Shown: positions 11,116-21,720, numbered from the stretch's first letter. The stretch is DNA of 64,000 nt from Bettongia penicillata ogilbyi (GCA_023548195.1 JAJHZJ010000061.1:9740378-9804377), one strand, 5' to 3'. Numbers and translations: made by a program. The notes: generated by a model from the sequence alone, not told the origin.

Positions 11116-12066
11116 CTTTATGAGTAAAAGAAGGGATGGAATGTGATTTTGCAGAGCTAGAAATGGTAAGATTCAGTCAACTTCTAATTAGCCAATGGTG
11201 TGACAGTAACACTTTTATTTTAATATCATTCTAATTCTAAGACATTTGTGGCTTGGAGAGATGAAATCTAAAATGACAGTTTCCTAATGCCCTCTAACCT
11301 GTCTCTCTGTTTAAAGAAAGTTTTAGGTAACATTTGTAAGCATCAGAGAAAGAAAATCAAGGTATGTGTCAATATGGCTTAATATTTCTAATACTAATAA
11401 TTAAGTAATTAATATTTTTTTGCCTTAATATTTTGACTAGATGAGCAACCTTATTCTTCTTGGATCATTTTCTTCCAGGAATCAATGGGTTCCTTCCCAC
11501 ACATCTATATGGGTAATTTATTTTTGAATAGGAGATAGTGAGAGTGCCTTCCAGGAAATGAATAGGATATTTGCCCAGAAGTGTATCCTAGTCCAATATC
11601 TTGAGGAGATAACTCCTAGATGAGTCAATAAGATTACTTTAGAAGTAGGAAAAGGTAAGATTTTATCTAGACCAGAAGTACTTTAGTTGTGGCATATTGT
11701 CATTTTTACAATTTTTGTCCTACCCTACCGCCTTTCAAACTTAGAAGTAAGGAAAGACCTTTTATTAGGATAGGGAGGAATCTTATAATTTTCAATTTTA
11801 CAAATAAGAGATTTTTAAAATATGCTTTCATATCTTAAACCCTAGGATGCTTAAAGAAGGGTGGTACTTTCCACAAAAAATAGGGAAGTTTAGAAGAGGA
11901 GTGTTGTGGTGAATTTGGGGTTCTATTTTGGTTCTACTTCGAATTTGAAATGTTTCACAATGGCAGTTGAATTTAAAATGTTTAAAAAGGGAACACTGAA
12001 TTTGAAACATCCAGCAGGCAAAGACCCATATGGGCCTGAAGTTCAGAGGAGATAACAGGATAATTA
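11116..12066. other. Intergenic, nothing recognised
   Basis: No gene or clear repeat before the RTE insertion. Confidence 0.35.
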
Positions 12067-12570
12067 TGGAAGCAATTCAGTTTCCTGGCATGGCACTGGT
12101 AAACTGTCCATGTTTCACAGGCATACAACAATGAGGTCAGCATAATGACTCTGAAGACCTTCAGTTTGGTAGTCAGTCTAATAGCTCTTCTCTCCCAAAC
12201 TTTTCTTTGAAGCCTCCCAAACTGAGCTAGCTCTGGCAATGCATGAGTCAACCTCATTGTCAATGTGTACATCCTTGGAAAGCACACTACCAAGGTAAGT
12301 GAACTTATCCACAGCAATCAAAACTTCTCCATTTGTTGTAACCGATAGTTCCATGTATGGATGGTGTAGTGATGGCTGATGGAGCACCTGTGTTTTCTTG
12401 GTGTTAATTATTAGGCCAAAATTAGCACAGACAGCAGAGAATTGACGCATACTTTGTGGCATCTCAGCTTCAGAGGCTGCATTGAGGGTACAATCATCTA
12501 CAATCAGAACATCACGTACCAACACTCCCTGCACTTAGTCTTTGCTTGTATCCTTTCCAAATTGAAGAAC
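12067..12570 (-). mobile_element. RTE LINE, inverted 5' portion of a twin-primed copy
   Basis: The minus strand encodes the RTE reverse transcriptase from the catalytic region (RDVLIVDDCTLNA, the equivalent of the FADD box) through KFTYLGSVLS, LTTKLKVFR and the YACETWTVYQ motif to HARKLNCFH at the left edge. At 12570/12571 the orientation flips. The sense block that follows starts within a few codons of where this block stops at its left edge, which is the order expected from twin priming. Confidence 0.9.
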
Positions 12571-13120
12571 TTAGGAAGATTCTGAGGATCACCTGGCAGG
12601 CGGATAAGGTACCAGAAACTGAAGTCCTTGCTCAAGCTGAAGTGCCAAGCATTTAAACTATGCTTCAGACAACTACAATAGGCTGGCCATGTTGTTTGAA
12701 TGCAAAATACACGCTTGCCAAAAAGACTAGTTTATGGAAAACTCACATGGGGCAGGCGATCACATGGTGGTCAGAAGAAGCGATACAAGGACACTCTCAA
12801 GGTCTTTCTCAAGAATTTTGGATTTGACTGTGCAACATGAGAGACACTGCACAGGACCAGCTAGCATGGCATGTCCACATCATAAAAGGTACTGTGCTCT
12901 ATGAGCAAAGCAGAATTGAGAATATGAGTACAAAGTAAATGTAGGATGCTGAAACTTGGAGTATCCACTGCAAATATTCATACAGACTATCTGTACCCAA
13001 TCTGTGGTAGAGTATTTTGAGCTCATATTGGTGTGATCAGCCACAGTTGGTCACACTGAAACTTCACTTTATCATGGTGATGTCATTTTGGTCCTGTTAG
13101 AAAATCAAGGACAACCACCA
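12571..13120 (+). mobile_element. RTE LINE, sense 3' portion of the same copy
   Basis: The plus strand continues the polymerase C-terminus (LRKILRITWQ at 12569-12598, then GGQKKRYKDTLK near 12768-12805, with disruptions) into the RTE 3' UTR, ending in 'caaggacaaccacca'. It is disrupted by stops and no longer functional. Confidence 0.9.
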
Positions 13121-13205
13121 ACCAAGGTTAACTACATATGAATTCTGTGCGCTAACAACATAAAAAGAAAATTAAACCCATGGAAACTGATGACAGTACT
13201 AAAAG

Positions 13206-13412
13206 AAAGAGTATATATGTGTGGCTGCGGTTTGTCCTTCCTTCTTGAAGAGGGGCATGACTTCAAGGAGATGATGATATGACTTGCAATTGACTTTGAT
13301 TTGAGTGAAGGAGGACTGTGCAAGGTCATCAGCCTCACTTTTTCCTCCAGAGCCATCTGGGTTCAGGGGGCAGATATTGATCAGGATGACCGGAGATGGC
13401 CCAGGATGCAGT
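13206..13412 (-). mobile_element. RTE-tailed SINE 3' part, antisense
   Basis: It has the tail seen at 8700-8830, in reverse: 'cttgaagaggggcatgac', 'ttgacttt', 'ggtcatcagcctcactttttcctccagagccatctgggttc', 'gaccggagatggcccaggatgcagt'. The tRNA-related head is missing. The copy stops where a G-run begins. Confidence 0.85.
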
Positions 13413-14119
<707 letters not shown>

Positions 14120-14154
14120 CCTCAAGATAGAGGTTACAAGTTTCACAAAGAATT

Positions 14155-14480
14155 TTCACTATTCTCAATCAACTTCTTAAGCACCTACTATGTGCCAGGC
14201 ACTATGCTAAGAGCTGGGGACTCAAGAAGCAAAACATAGTTCCTGCTCTCAAGGAGTTTATAGTCTAATAGAAGAGACACCATGCCAACAAATATATACA
14301 AAACGAGTTATATAAAGAATGCATAGGAAATAATTAAGAGGATTTGGGAGAGACTTCCTGTAGAAGATGAGATTTTCATTGGGATTTAAAGGAAGCCAGG
14401 AAGGATAATAAGCAGAGTTGAGGAGGAAAAGTCTTCCAGGTTGGGGGTGGGGACTAGACGAGCCAGAGAAAACTTATTTT
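14155..14480 (-). mobile_element. L2-type LINE fragment, antisense
   Basis: In reverse it begins with the L2 3' signature 'agcacctactatgtgccagg' at 14180-14199, continues through 'ctctcaaggagtttatagtct', and then reads 'gggagagacttcctgtagaagatgagat'. Confidence 0.75.
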
Positions 14481-14639
14481 ATTTGATCTTTCTCTAGCTT
14501 GACAGGAAAATAAGGTCTTCTGCACTGAATGGCAATGTTTACTCTCCAAGCTTTTCTATGCTTAAAGGAGCCTGTAATAATTTCTATAAAGAGACATTTG
14601 GAAACAGAGGTTACAAATACAGAACTAGATCAACGAGAG

Positions 14640-15420
14640 TTCAAAACCGGGAAAGAGGAAGACTCAGGTCCTGCCTCTGGTAAATACGAGCAGTGTGATT
14701 GCAAGTAAGTCACTGCCTATATGTAAAAAATATTTCTAGCCACTCTTTTTGTGGTGATAAAGAATTAGAAATTGAGGGATGTTTATCTGTTGGGGAATGG
14801 CTGACCAGGTTGTGATATATGATTGTGCTGAATTACTATTGTACTGTAAGAAATGATGTAGGGGGTTGTTTCAGAAAAAAAAACAACATGGCAAGACATA
14901 TGAACTGATGCAAATTGAAGTGAGAAGAATCGAGAGATCATTGTACGTCATAACAACAATGTTGTAATAACGATCAAACTGTAAAAGACCTGGCTATTCT
15001 GGTCAATACAATGGTCCATGATGATTCCAAAGGGCTCATGATGAAAAAATGCTAGCCACCTCCAGAGAGAGAGAGAGAGAGAGAGAATGGGTGAATTCTG
15101 AATGTAAATTAAAGTATAATTTTTTTTTGCTCTTTTTTGTGATATGGCTAATATGGAAATATGCTTTGCATAATTTTGCATAAATAATTGATAGAATGTT
15201 GCTTGCCTTCTCAATGGGTAGGGATGAGGCAAGGAGGAGGGGGAGAATTTGGAACTCAGAATTTAAGAAGAAAAGTATGTGAAAAATAAATAATACACAT
15301 TTTTTAAAATTGAGAAGTAAATAAAAAAAAGTAAGTCACTGTATCTTTTTGCTTCAGACAACTCCCTATGGTAAGAGCTCCCAATTTTTATTGTTCCCCA
15401 TATCTTTGACTTTTCAGTAA
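14640..15420 (+). mobile_element. MIR-type relic split by an L1 insertion
   Basis: Left of the L1 the sequence reads like a MIR core ('gactcaggtcctgcctctgg', 'gtgattgcaagtaagtcactg'). After the L1 it resumes at the duplicated 'gtaagtcactg' and continues 'tatctttttgcttcagac'. Confidence 0.5.
14716..15328 (+). mobile_element. 5'-truncated L1 (3' UTR) with 13-bp target duplication
   Basis: It contains the marsupial L1 3' end: 'gttggggaatggctgaccaggttgtg' (14791), 'tgaactgatgcaaattgaagtgag' (14902), 'gaaaaaatgctagccacctccagag', 'atatggaaatatgctttgcat', and an A-rich tail. Exact AAGTAAGTCACTG flanks at 14703-14715 and 15329-15341 confirm target-primed insertion. An internal (GA)n lies at 15064-15085. 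Confidence 0.93.
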
Positions 15421-16139
15421 ATTTTGCTGTGTTACCAGTAAATATGAAAGGAAATAAATTTTAGATTTTTCATGCATACATGCATAAGAAATAAAATAGA
15501 GATTAACTATTTTCTCTAAGGGTACATAAAAAGTTTAGTAACTTTATTGACTATAAATCACTTGAGAGTTTCTGGATTATCTCAATAGGATTACGGGCAT
15601 TTTGGGCAAAGGACTTGTATCCTTTGGGTTTAATGTAAACTATAATTTTAAAATCTCTGCTCTAAGATTTAAGTTACAGTTGGTGAAAGAGTTAATAAGC
15701 TTTCCAAGGCATCTAATTTATTTTTAGGGAGTGAAATAGGTACTAGAAGAATGGAACTGAATAAGTGTCAACAATCTAACCATAAAGGAGCAGGATAAAG
15801 ATAAATTTGAAGTCCTTGCTCTCCCAGCATATTGTCAACCTAGTTTAAGAGATCTCAACTTTTCTATCTTCTTCCCTTTCTCATTAACACAAGTAACCAA
15901 GGGCCTCTTGGGATAGTGATTTACATTTTCTTCTTTTGACAGAAGGGCCTTAATTTCTATTAGGCCCTTGGTAAGCTGTAACCCTATCTTCCACCTCTCA
16001 GTTCCATCATTTTTTTTTTTATTATCTTTCTAGGTGCTCAAGAACTAATAATATCCGGGATATTCTGGAATATTAGTTGCTGATTACTGTAGCCTAATAA
16101 ATGCTTGGAATATTGCTGTTTTCATATAATATAACAAGG
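15421..16139. other. Intergenic, nothing recognised
   Basis: Apparently unique AT-rich sequence. No gene seen. Confidence 0.35.
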
Positions 16140-16880
16140 CTTTGATTCAATTCAGTAATTTAATCAATCACTGACTAGGTTCAGGAACCATACTAGATAA
16201 TAAAGATGCAATGAAAAAAACTTCCCTGCCCTCTCAAGGCATCTGGAAATATCACTAAATATTCAATCAACATATGTTTATTAAATTTTTCTTTATGAAT
16301 AAGTCTATTAAGTGCTGGGCACCTCCATCAATCAGTAAACATTTATTAAGTACATACTATGTAGCAGGCACTGTGCTAAACACTAGGGATACAAAAAAGA
16401 GGCAGGAGTTTACAGTGGGGAAACAACATGGAAACAATATATACAAAGCATATATTTATATGTGTATATATATACATATACACACATGTATACATTATAC
16501 ATATGTATGTATATATATAGATATACAGAGAGAGAGACAGAGACAGAGAGAGAGAGAAATAGGAAATAACAGCAGGAAGGTTGAGGCTTGGCTGGGCAAT
16601 ATGATATGGGGGCTAAGGATTCCAAGAGAGGAAGACAGTGTAGAGTGGAATTTATTCCCCAAGGCATCAAGTTGGGGAAAAAAATAAAGAGTGACTAGTG
16701 CAGAGGAGATGGCCTGGTGGAGTATGTAATGGTCAGTGACAGGAAGTTACACTGCAGTTTGAGCAAGGTTTTGAAAGCGAGAACAGAGAGAGAAGTGAAA
16801 AACCAAAAAAGGCTATGAATGAATAAGGGGATTTTAGAATTCTTGAACACAAAGGTGGTACCTTTGTGAGTGATGGTAAG
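16140..16880 (-). mobile_element. L2-type LINE fragments, antisense, with internal TATG/GA microsatellite
   Basis: A first short piece (16140-16260) is followed by a better one from 16325 ('taaacatttattaagtacatactatgtagc', 'gcaggcactgtgctaaacactagggatacaaa'). It is interrupted by TATG/TA and (GA)n tracts at 16440-16557 and resumes to about 16870. Confidence 0.6.
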
Positions 16881-16884
16881 AGCA

Positions 16885-17105
16885 GGTGTATGATCATCTT
16901 TGTGTGTGACTGCGGTTGAGTGTAGGAATAGCTCATCCGGGAGGTGAGGGTGTTCAAGAACTGAGTAGTAGTTGTTTGTCCTGGAGGTGATGCCATGCCC
17001 TGCAAGTGAATTGGATTTAAGTGAGGCAAGGGTGTGCAAAGTCACCGGCCTCACTTTCTGCTCCGGAGCCATATGGGTCCTGACTGGAGATGGCCCTGGG
17101 TGCAT
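16885..17105 (-). mobile_element. RTE-tailed SINE 3' part, antisense
   Basis: Same tail family as 13206-13412: 'gcaagtgaattggatttaagtgaggcaaggg', 'cctcactttctgctccggagccatatgggtcc', 'actggagatggccctgggtgca'. The tRNA-related head is missing. Confidence 0.85.
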
Positions 17106-17187
17106 ATGGATTCTTTTTCAAATACCAGATAACTCACTCTTGCAATCCTGGAAGTATTTGTCCTAGGGTATTTGAAAAAGAATCCAT
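17106..17187. repeat. Perfect 21-bp inverted repeat, 40-nt loop
   Basis: The 21 bases at 17106-17126 (starting ATGGATTC, ending AATACC) are the exact reverse complement of 17167-17187. The repeat begins at the edge of the antisense SINE tail, about 1 kb upstream of the predicted SLC7A1 start. Confidence 0.9.
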
Positions 17188-17399
17188 GTATATGCTGAAG
17201 TCCCTAAGCGTGAGGGCAGGAATTGGGAAAGACCTCAAACTTGGTCCCCTCCGTTCAGTCAGTTCCAGGATCTAATGAGAGGCAGTAGCATCTAGCATAG
17301 GCGCCTCATATCTGCCTCAGAGTAGAATGAAATATAGCTTTAAAAGGTCAGTGGGCATGTATGAAGTTTGTGCCGCCAGATGGGATACAAAAAAGCAGT

Positions 17400-17500
17400 C
17401 ATCTCTTATTATCAGTCATTTATTAGTCACCTCTACGTGCCAGTCATTGTGCTGGGCGCTGGAGGTGAGTACAAACGAAGAGGCTGGCACAGTGGTGAAG
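17400..17500 (-). mobile_element. L2-type 3' end, antisense
   Basis: 'catttattagtcacctctacgtgccagtcattgtgctgggcgctggagg' at about 17417-17465 follows the reversed L2 terminus. Short fragment just upstream of the CpG island. Confidence 0.6.
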
Positions 17501-18027
17501 CCTATGGCAAGGCAGTGCCCAGGCCTTCTCAGTCTCCACAACTGTTATTGTTGCCTGCGGCTCTGCGCAGAGACCTGCAAACTCTGCAGAAAGGGATGCT
17601 CACTCCCTTTTAAAGGGGAGGGTGGGAGGGAGAAGGGGCTATGAAACATTGTAGCGCAGCAGAGCACGCCCGAGAGCTAGCTCGGCCTCTCCTTGACAAC
17701 GCTTTGGGATAAGTCAAGGTTAATGGCCAGCAGGCCCGGCTTGGGACAGTCTCTCTGCGGTGCCGACGTGCGGTCTGAGCGCTGGGTCTCCAGGCTGCAG
17801 AGGCGACCGAGCGCGGAAGAGAGACCCCAGAGAAGGGTCAGTCCGGCCCGCGTCCGGACAAGCGCTGGAGTGCCAGCCTCCGCGCAATGCGCGTCTCGGG
17901 GTGGAGATCTGTGGACTGAGGAGATGCCAGCCACGCCTCCACCCTTCTAGTTATCTGCCCGCCTCCCTCCTCCATCTTTCCCTTCCTTCCTCTGGGGCTC
18001 CCCTCTTCATTCTCTCCCGCCGAGCCT

Positions 18028-18071
18028 CTCATTGGCGCCCGAGCCCGGGTGACGCTACAGCTGGCGGGCGG
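18028..18071 (+). promoter_or_regulatory. SLC7A1: Inverted CCAAT box and GC boxes
   Basis: ATTGG (reverse of CCAAT, the NF-Y motif) lies near 18030, followed by GCGGGCGGG at 18064-18072 (Sp1/KLF-type). Both sit about 40-80 bp upstream of the inferred start at about 18110, typical of a TATA-less CpG promoter. Binding is inferred from motif only. Confidence 0.5.
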
Positions 18072-18154
18072 GCCAGCCCGGGGCTGGGGTGTGAGTGTTA
18101 GCGTGGGGAGAGAGGAGGGCGCGGGGAGCTGGGCGGGTTGAGTCTGCGCGCGTC

Positions 18155-18163
18155 TGATGAAAC
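18155..18163 (+). promoter_or_regulatory. SLC7A1: Amino acid response element (C/EBP-ATF composite)
   Basis: TGATGAAAC is identical to the element reported in the first exon of rat Cat-1, where ATF4 activates and ATF3 represses transcription during amino acid limitation or ER stress. The same motif in the same gene and same exon context in a marsupial strongly suggests conservation. One other copy in the window (42010-42018) lies in a MIR relic and is presumed chance. Confidence 0.8.
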
Positions 18164-18249
18164 CCAGCCCCTGGATTTCGTCCGCCCTCCGATTTCATTC
18201 AGTGAAGCGCGGGGGCCTGGGAGGCGGTGCCTGGAGCTCGGAGGTGTAA
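18157..18249 (+). CDS. Upstream ORF of 30 codons in the SLC7A1 leader
   Basis: The only ATG in predicted exon 1 (18157-18159) lies inside the TGATGAAAC element. It opens a frame (MKPSPWISSALRF...) that ends at the TAA at 18247-18249. Start context is weak (C at -3, A at +4). Rat Cat-1 mRNA is known to have an upstream ORF, described as 48 codons, whose translation remodels the leader and controls an internal ribosome entry site. The present frame is shorter, and its homology to the rat ORF is untested. The peptide has no recognisable domain and probably acts, if at all, through its translation. Confidence 0.45.
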   Translation: MKPSPWISSALRFHSVKRGGLGGGAWSSEV

Positions 18250-18829
18250 AGAGAGGGAGCTGGGCAGCCGAGAGTAGACGGGGAAGCCGCCGCGAGTGCC
18301 ACGCAGCTCCGCTCCGCACCAGAGGCAGCCGCAGCGCTCCCTGCCCGCCAGCATCCTCCTCGGGACACCCGCCGCGGTCGCGCACCTTCCTGCCGGGGAC
18401 CCCGTGACAGGCCACAGTGGCAACACCTCCATCCATCCATCGCTCCCAGGCTCTCCCCGCCCCGGCGCGCCGCATCCCGCCTCCACGCAGGCGGGCTCCC
18501 TTGACAGCCGCCCAGCCCGGTGAGTGACCGGTGCCCCTGCTTTCCTTTCGGGCTGTTCTCCAGTCTAGGGTCACCTTGGGGTGCCCAGGCACTGGTGGGG
18601 CTAGGGGATGGAGAAGGGCGCGTATGTTGGAGCAGAAAGGGCCCCGCCCGCGGACTGGGGCTTGTGCGTCCTCGGGAGGGAGGACCCGGGCTGTGGGACG
18701 GCTTCGGGGCCAGCGGGGTTTGGGTCCAGGACCCCGGTGTACGGGAGCCAGGGGGATGCGCGCTGGCTCCACATGTGCTCCGTGCGCCGCGGAGTCCATT
18801 TTGCTTCCTTAAAGGAGCAGCGTGGTGTA

Positions 18830-18838
18830 TGATGCAAT
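18830..18838 (+). promoter_or_regulatory. SLC7A1: Possible second C/EBP-ATF element
   Basis: TGATGCAAT matches the CHOP-type composite motif and lies about 310 bp downstream of the exon 1 donor, still inside the CpG island. The same nine bases also occur at 24404-24412 and 24826-24834 in repeat-rich intron, so the match alone is weak. Location is the main argument. Confidence 0.3.
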
Positions 18839-19290
18839 ATGTGTACTAAGGAAGCGTGGACAGCCAGGCGCTTCACGGTGCCCTCCCCCTTTCCGCCGCG
18901 GGGTGGGTCCCGCGACCCCCGGGAGCCGGGATGCGCGGGGAGCTCGGAGGGTGGGCACCGACCCCGGGCTGAACAGGTTAAAGGCATCACCAGACTGGTG
19001 TGGCTCTCGGGAGGGACCTTCCCTTACATGGCGCTCTGCACGGCTCACCCCGCCACGAGGCGCAGGGATGTGTCACCCAGCGCTGCCATTTCCTCCATTT
19101 ATTCTCTCCTTCTCCAGCCACCCGGGGTTATCCCCAATCAGGTGGGCGGCCTTCCGGAGTAGCTCCATACGGAATCCAACCCCAGCTGTCTCTGCATCCG
19201 CGGCCACCACCTGCACCTGGTCTCTAAGCCAAGGTCGCCCTCTGCCCCTCCCCATCTTGTTCTGTCCAGGAAGATCTCCCTAGGTGGGCT

Positions 19291-20685
19291 CGTGGACTCC
19301 CTAGTTTGACTCCCAAAGGCCTCTAACTTTCACGGCTGGTGGCGGGTGGGTGAGTGGGTAACCTGCCCCCACTTTAAGTATCGTTCTCATTTTCTTTTTT
19401 GCCCAATAAAACTCCACACACTCAAGTTAGATTATGATTAAAAAACTTGCCTGTGCAAAGGACGGGCCACCGTAATTATGGTTTTTGTTATACTACTTCT
19501 GCGAACAGCTTTAGTCTCTTCCCCTTTTCAGTGGGTGTGGAAGGTAGGAGTTTAACTTTATTTGATTAGGACAAGGAGCATGTGCTTTCTGTAAAAGAGC
19601 TACGTTTACTCATGAACTCACACTGCTATGCTTTCAGAAGTAGTAAAAGCCGGTGACTTGGGTTTGGTTTCCATGCGTAGGTAGAGGAGAAGGTTGTCCA
19701 GCTTTACATTTAACTTTTTACGACTGAAATACGACCTACATTGTTTTCCTTTTCATAATGTTTTCATGTGGAACTTTAATTAGTCGTTCCATTTTATCTT
19801 CAAACATCTAGCCCAGTGCATTTGCTTAAATAATTGCAACTGTGCTCTATTTATTCCCATGACATTTTCAGTTGGTCTCAGTGGAAAACAGCGTCGTCTT
19901 TATGGAAACACCCTTTTGTCATTAAAACAAAAGAGCTTAAAGAATTTACGTTCTAGACCTGAAACTTGGTAGACGAAAAGGGCCAAATAAAACAAAATGT
20001 TTTGAAGTTGAACCTAATCTGTCACAAGATTATATTATCTACTAAAAAAACTAACATACAATTTGCAAATTAATCGAGGAAATTTTAATTGGAAATGTAA
20101 TAATGACGGCATGAAAAGACATAGGACAGGGTTTGTTAAATAATGGGTCGTAGTTTAATTATCTGAAAAGTGGATCGCAATGGTATTTATTAAATGCCTC
20201 TCAAGCACTTGGTGCCCAGCTCCACAGAAAACAAACTTGAAAGACAGGTCAGGTCTCTGACCTTAGGAGCTTGAATTCTAAGAGAGACATATGTTAACTA
20301 TTTGTAAAGAGGTATCTCTGCCAGTGATTAGGGGAGTGATAGGAGTTACTATCTGTAGTGTCTTAAATCAAGTACTTTGAAAATTAATTTTGCCCATTTT
20401 TGAGATTCCAGATTTTTAAATGGATCATTTCTATACCATTCAATCCATCAGATGTCCTCGAAAGAATATGGGTTTATTTAATCCAGTGAAGAGTTTGAAA
20501 TAGAAAGTGTGCCTACTTAGACAGGAAAGTGAATCTCTTATCCATGGGCACTTTCCCTAATTTTAATCTTTGGATTTTTGTGTTAACCTATCACATAATA
20601 GAACAGGGTCACATTTAATATTTCATTTATATTAGAACTTGACGTTTTTTCCAGACTTATTTCCTGTTTTTGAGGAAAGTCAGCC
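19291..20685. other. Intron 1, mostly unique sequence
   Basis: AT-rich and nearly repeat-free stretch directly after the CpG island, unlike the rest of the intron. A weak L2-like piece lies near 20180-20300. Low repeat density next to a promoter could reflect regulatory constraint. Confidence 0.4.
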
Positions 20686-20689
20686 TTAC

Positions 20690-20830
20690 CTAGTTTATAT
20701 TCCTTGCAATTTAGCAGGCGGTTATTGAGGTCCTACTGTCTGTTGGACACAGTGTTAGGGGCTAGGGGACTTGGGGGATTGGGGATGGAAATGAAGTGTT
20801 CATTCTAAGAGAGCTTTTAAACCTAGGTCC
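20690..20830 (-). mobile_element. L2-type 3' end, antisense
   Basis: 'cctactgtctgttggacacagtgttaggggctagggg' follows the reversed L2 terminus. Diverged. Confidence 0.5.
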
Positions 20831-20849
20831 TTTTCCTCCAAGGCTAGCA

Positions 20850-21025
20850 TGTTTATGCACATTCTTCTTGAAGTCCTGGCGCTCACTCTTTGCTGTGTTC
20901 TCACACTTTTTACCCCCTCACCCTCTTCTTTGGCCCCAGGGAATGCGTCATTTTTTTTGACATTCTATCTCTATTGCTTAGCACTGTGCTTGGCATATGG
21001 TAGGCGCTTCTTAAATGCTTGATCC
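20850..21025 (+). mobile_element. L2-type 3' end, sense
   Basis: It ends with the sense L2 terminus 'agcactgtgcttggcatatggtaggcgcttcttaaatgcttg' near 20980-21021, preceded by the usual pyrimidine-rich stretch. Confidence 0.65.
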
Positions 21026-21118
21026 ATCAGCCAGGTAAGAGTACTTACAGCACAAAGACCTGAGTTCTAGTTAGAATTTTAACACTTATCAAAGCATTTA
21101 AGAATCTACTGTGTTTCA

Positions 21119-21352
21119 TAATGGCATCTAGTTGGTGTAGTAGATAGAGTTCTGGGCCTGGGGTCAGGAAGACTATCTTCCTGAGTTCAAGTCTGACCTC
21201 AGACATGACCCTGGAAAAGTCCCCTAACCCTGCTTGCCTCAGTTTCCTTATCTGTAAAATAAGTCAGAGAAGGAAATGACAAACCACTCCAGTATCTTTG
21301 CCAGGAAAACCCCAAATGAGGTCACAAAGAGTAGGGCACAACTGAGTGACTA
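21119..21352 (+). mobile_element. Marsupial tRNA/CORE-type SINE
   Basis: Near complete: 'gcatctagttggtgtagtagatagagttctgggcctggggtcaggaaga' at the head, 'gcctcagtttccttatctgtaaaat' in the core, and 'aaaaccccaaatgaggtcacaaagagt' at the 3' part. No clear target duplication. Confidence 0.88.
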
Positions 21353-21539
21353 TGTTCTATGATCAATATTTATACCGCACCATGGATAATAGGTTTTGAG
21401 TCAGAAGGAAACTTAGAGGCATTTACTCCCTTAACTTTACAGATGAAAACATCTGAGTCTCTGCTATATGAAAGCCATATATATCATTTGCCGTAAAGTC
21501 ACATAGAGAATAAATGCTTTTCTTGATTTTCTGACTTAA

Positions 21540-21720
21540 GTTCAGCTTCTGCTCAATGTTGGCTAAATGCCTACTGTGTGCTAGTTCTGGGGCTATAAAG
21601 ACAAAAATGAAGTAGTTCCTACATTCAGTGTACTTAAATTTTATTAAGGAAAACAACTTGTTGATGTACATACATACGTATACACACACATATATACAGG
21701 ATAAATTAATCCCTTCTATT
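21540..21720 (-). mobile_element. L2-type 3' end, antisense
   Basis: 'atgcctactgtgtgctagttctggggctataaagacaaaaatgaagtagttcctac' matches the reversed L2 terminus. It is followed by a short TACA/CA tract. Confidence 0.55.

Larger units (their letters stand above)
18110..18519 (+). other. SLC7A1: SLC7A1 exon 1, noncoding (5' end approximate)
   Basis: The 3' end is set by a strong donor, CCCG/GTGAGTG at 18519/18520, inside the CpG island. The 5' end near 18110 is inferred. In rat Cat-1 the response element TGATGAAAC is reported about 45 bases downstream of the transcription start, and here that element is at 18155. Spliced to exon 2 (55730), it gives a leader of roughly 420 nt. The leader is GC-rich and contains one ATG (18157), which opens a short upstream ORF. 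The known mammalian CAT-1 leader supports internal initiation during amino acid starvation. Whether this one folds similarly cannot be told by eye. Additional alternative 5' exons in the long intron are possible but not visible. Confidence 0.7.
17640..19290 (+). promoter_or_regulatory. SLC7A1: CpG island and SLC7A1 promoter region
   Basis: This is the only GC-rich, CpG-dense stretch of the window, against an AT-rich background. It contains GC boxes (18064-18071, 18131-18137), an inverted CCAAT box (ATTGG near 18030), no TATA box, and the exon 1 splice donor at 18520. Its position 37 kb upstream of the first coding exon, on the same strand, makes it the promoter of SLC7A1. Long open frames here (for example 233 codons on the minus strand, 18098-18799) come from the lack of AT-rich stop codons and show no family similarity. 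Confidence 0.9.

Noticed and set aside
16695..17105. 136-codon minus-strand frame
   Set aside because: Spans L2 and SINE relics; no protein family.
18098..18799. 233-codon minus-strand open frame and many overlapping frames in the CpG island
   Set aside because: High GC removes stop codons on all frames. The products are Pro/Arg/Gly-rich with no domain, and the region is explained by the promoter and noncoding exon 1.
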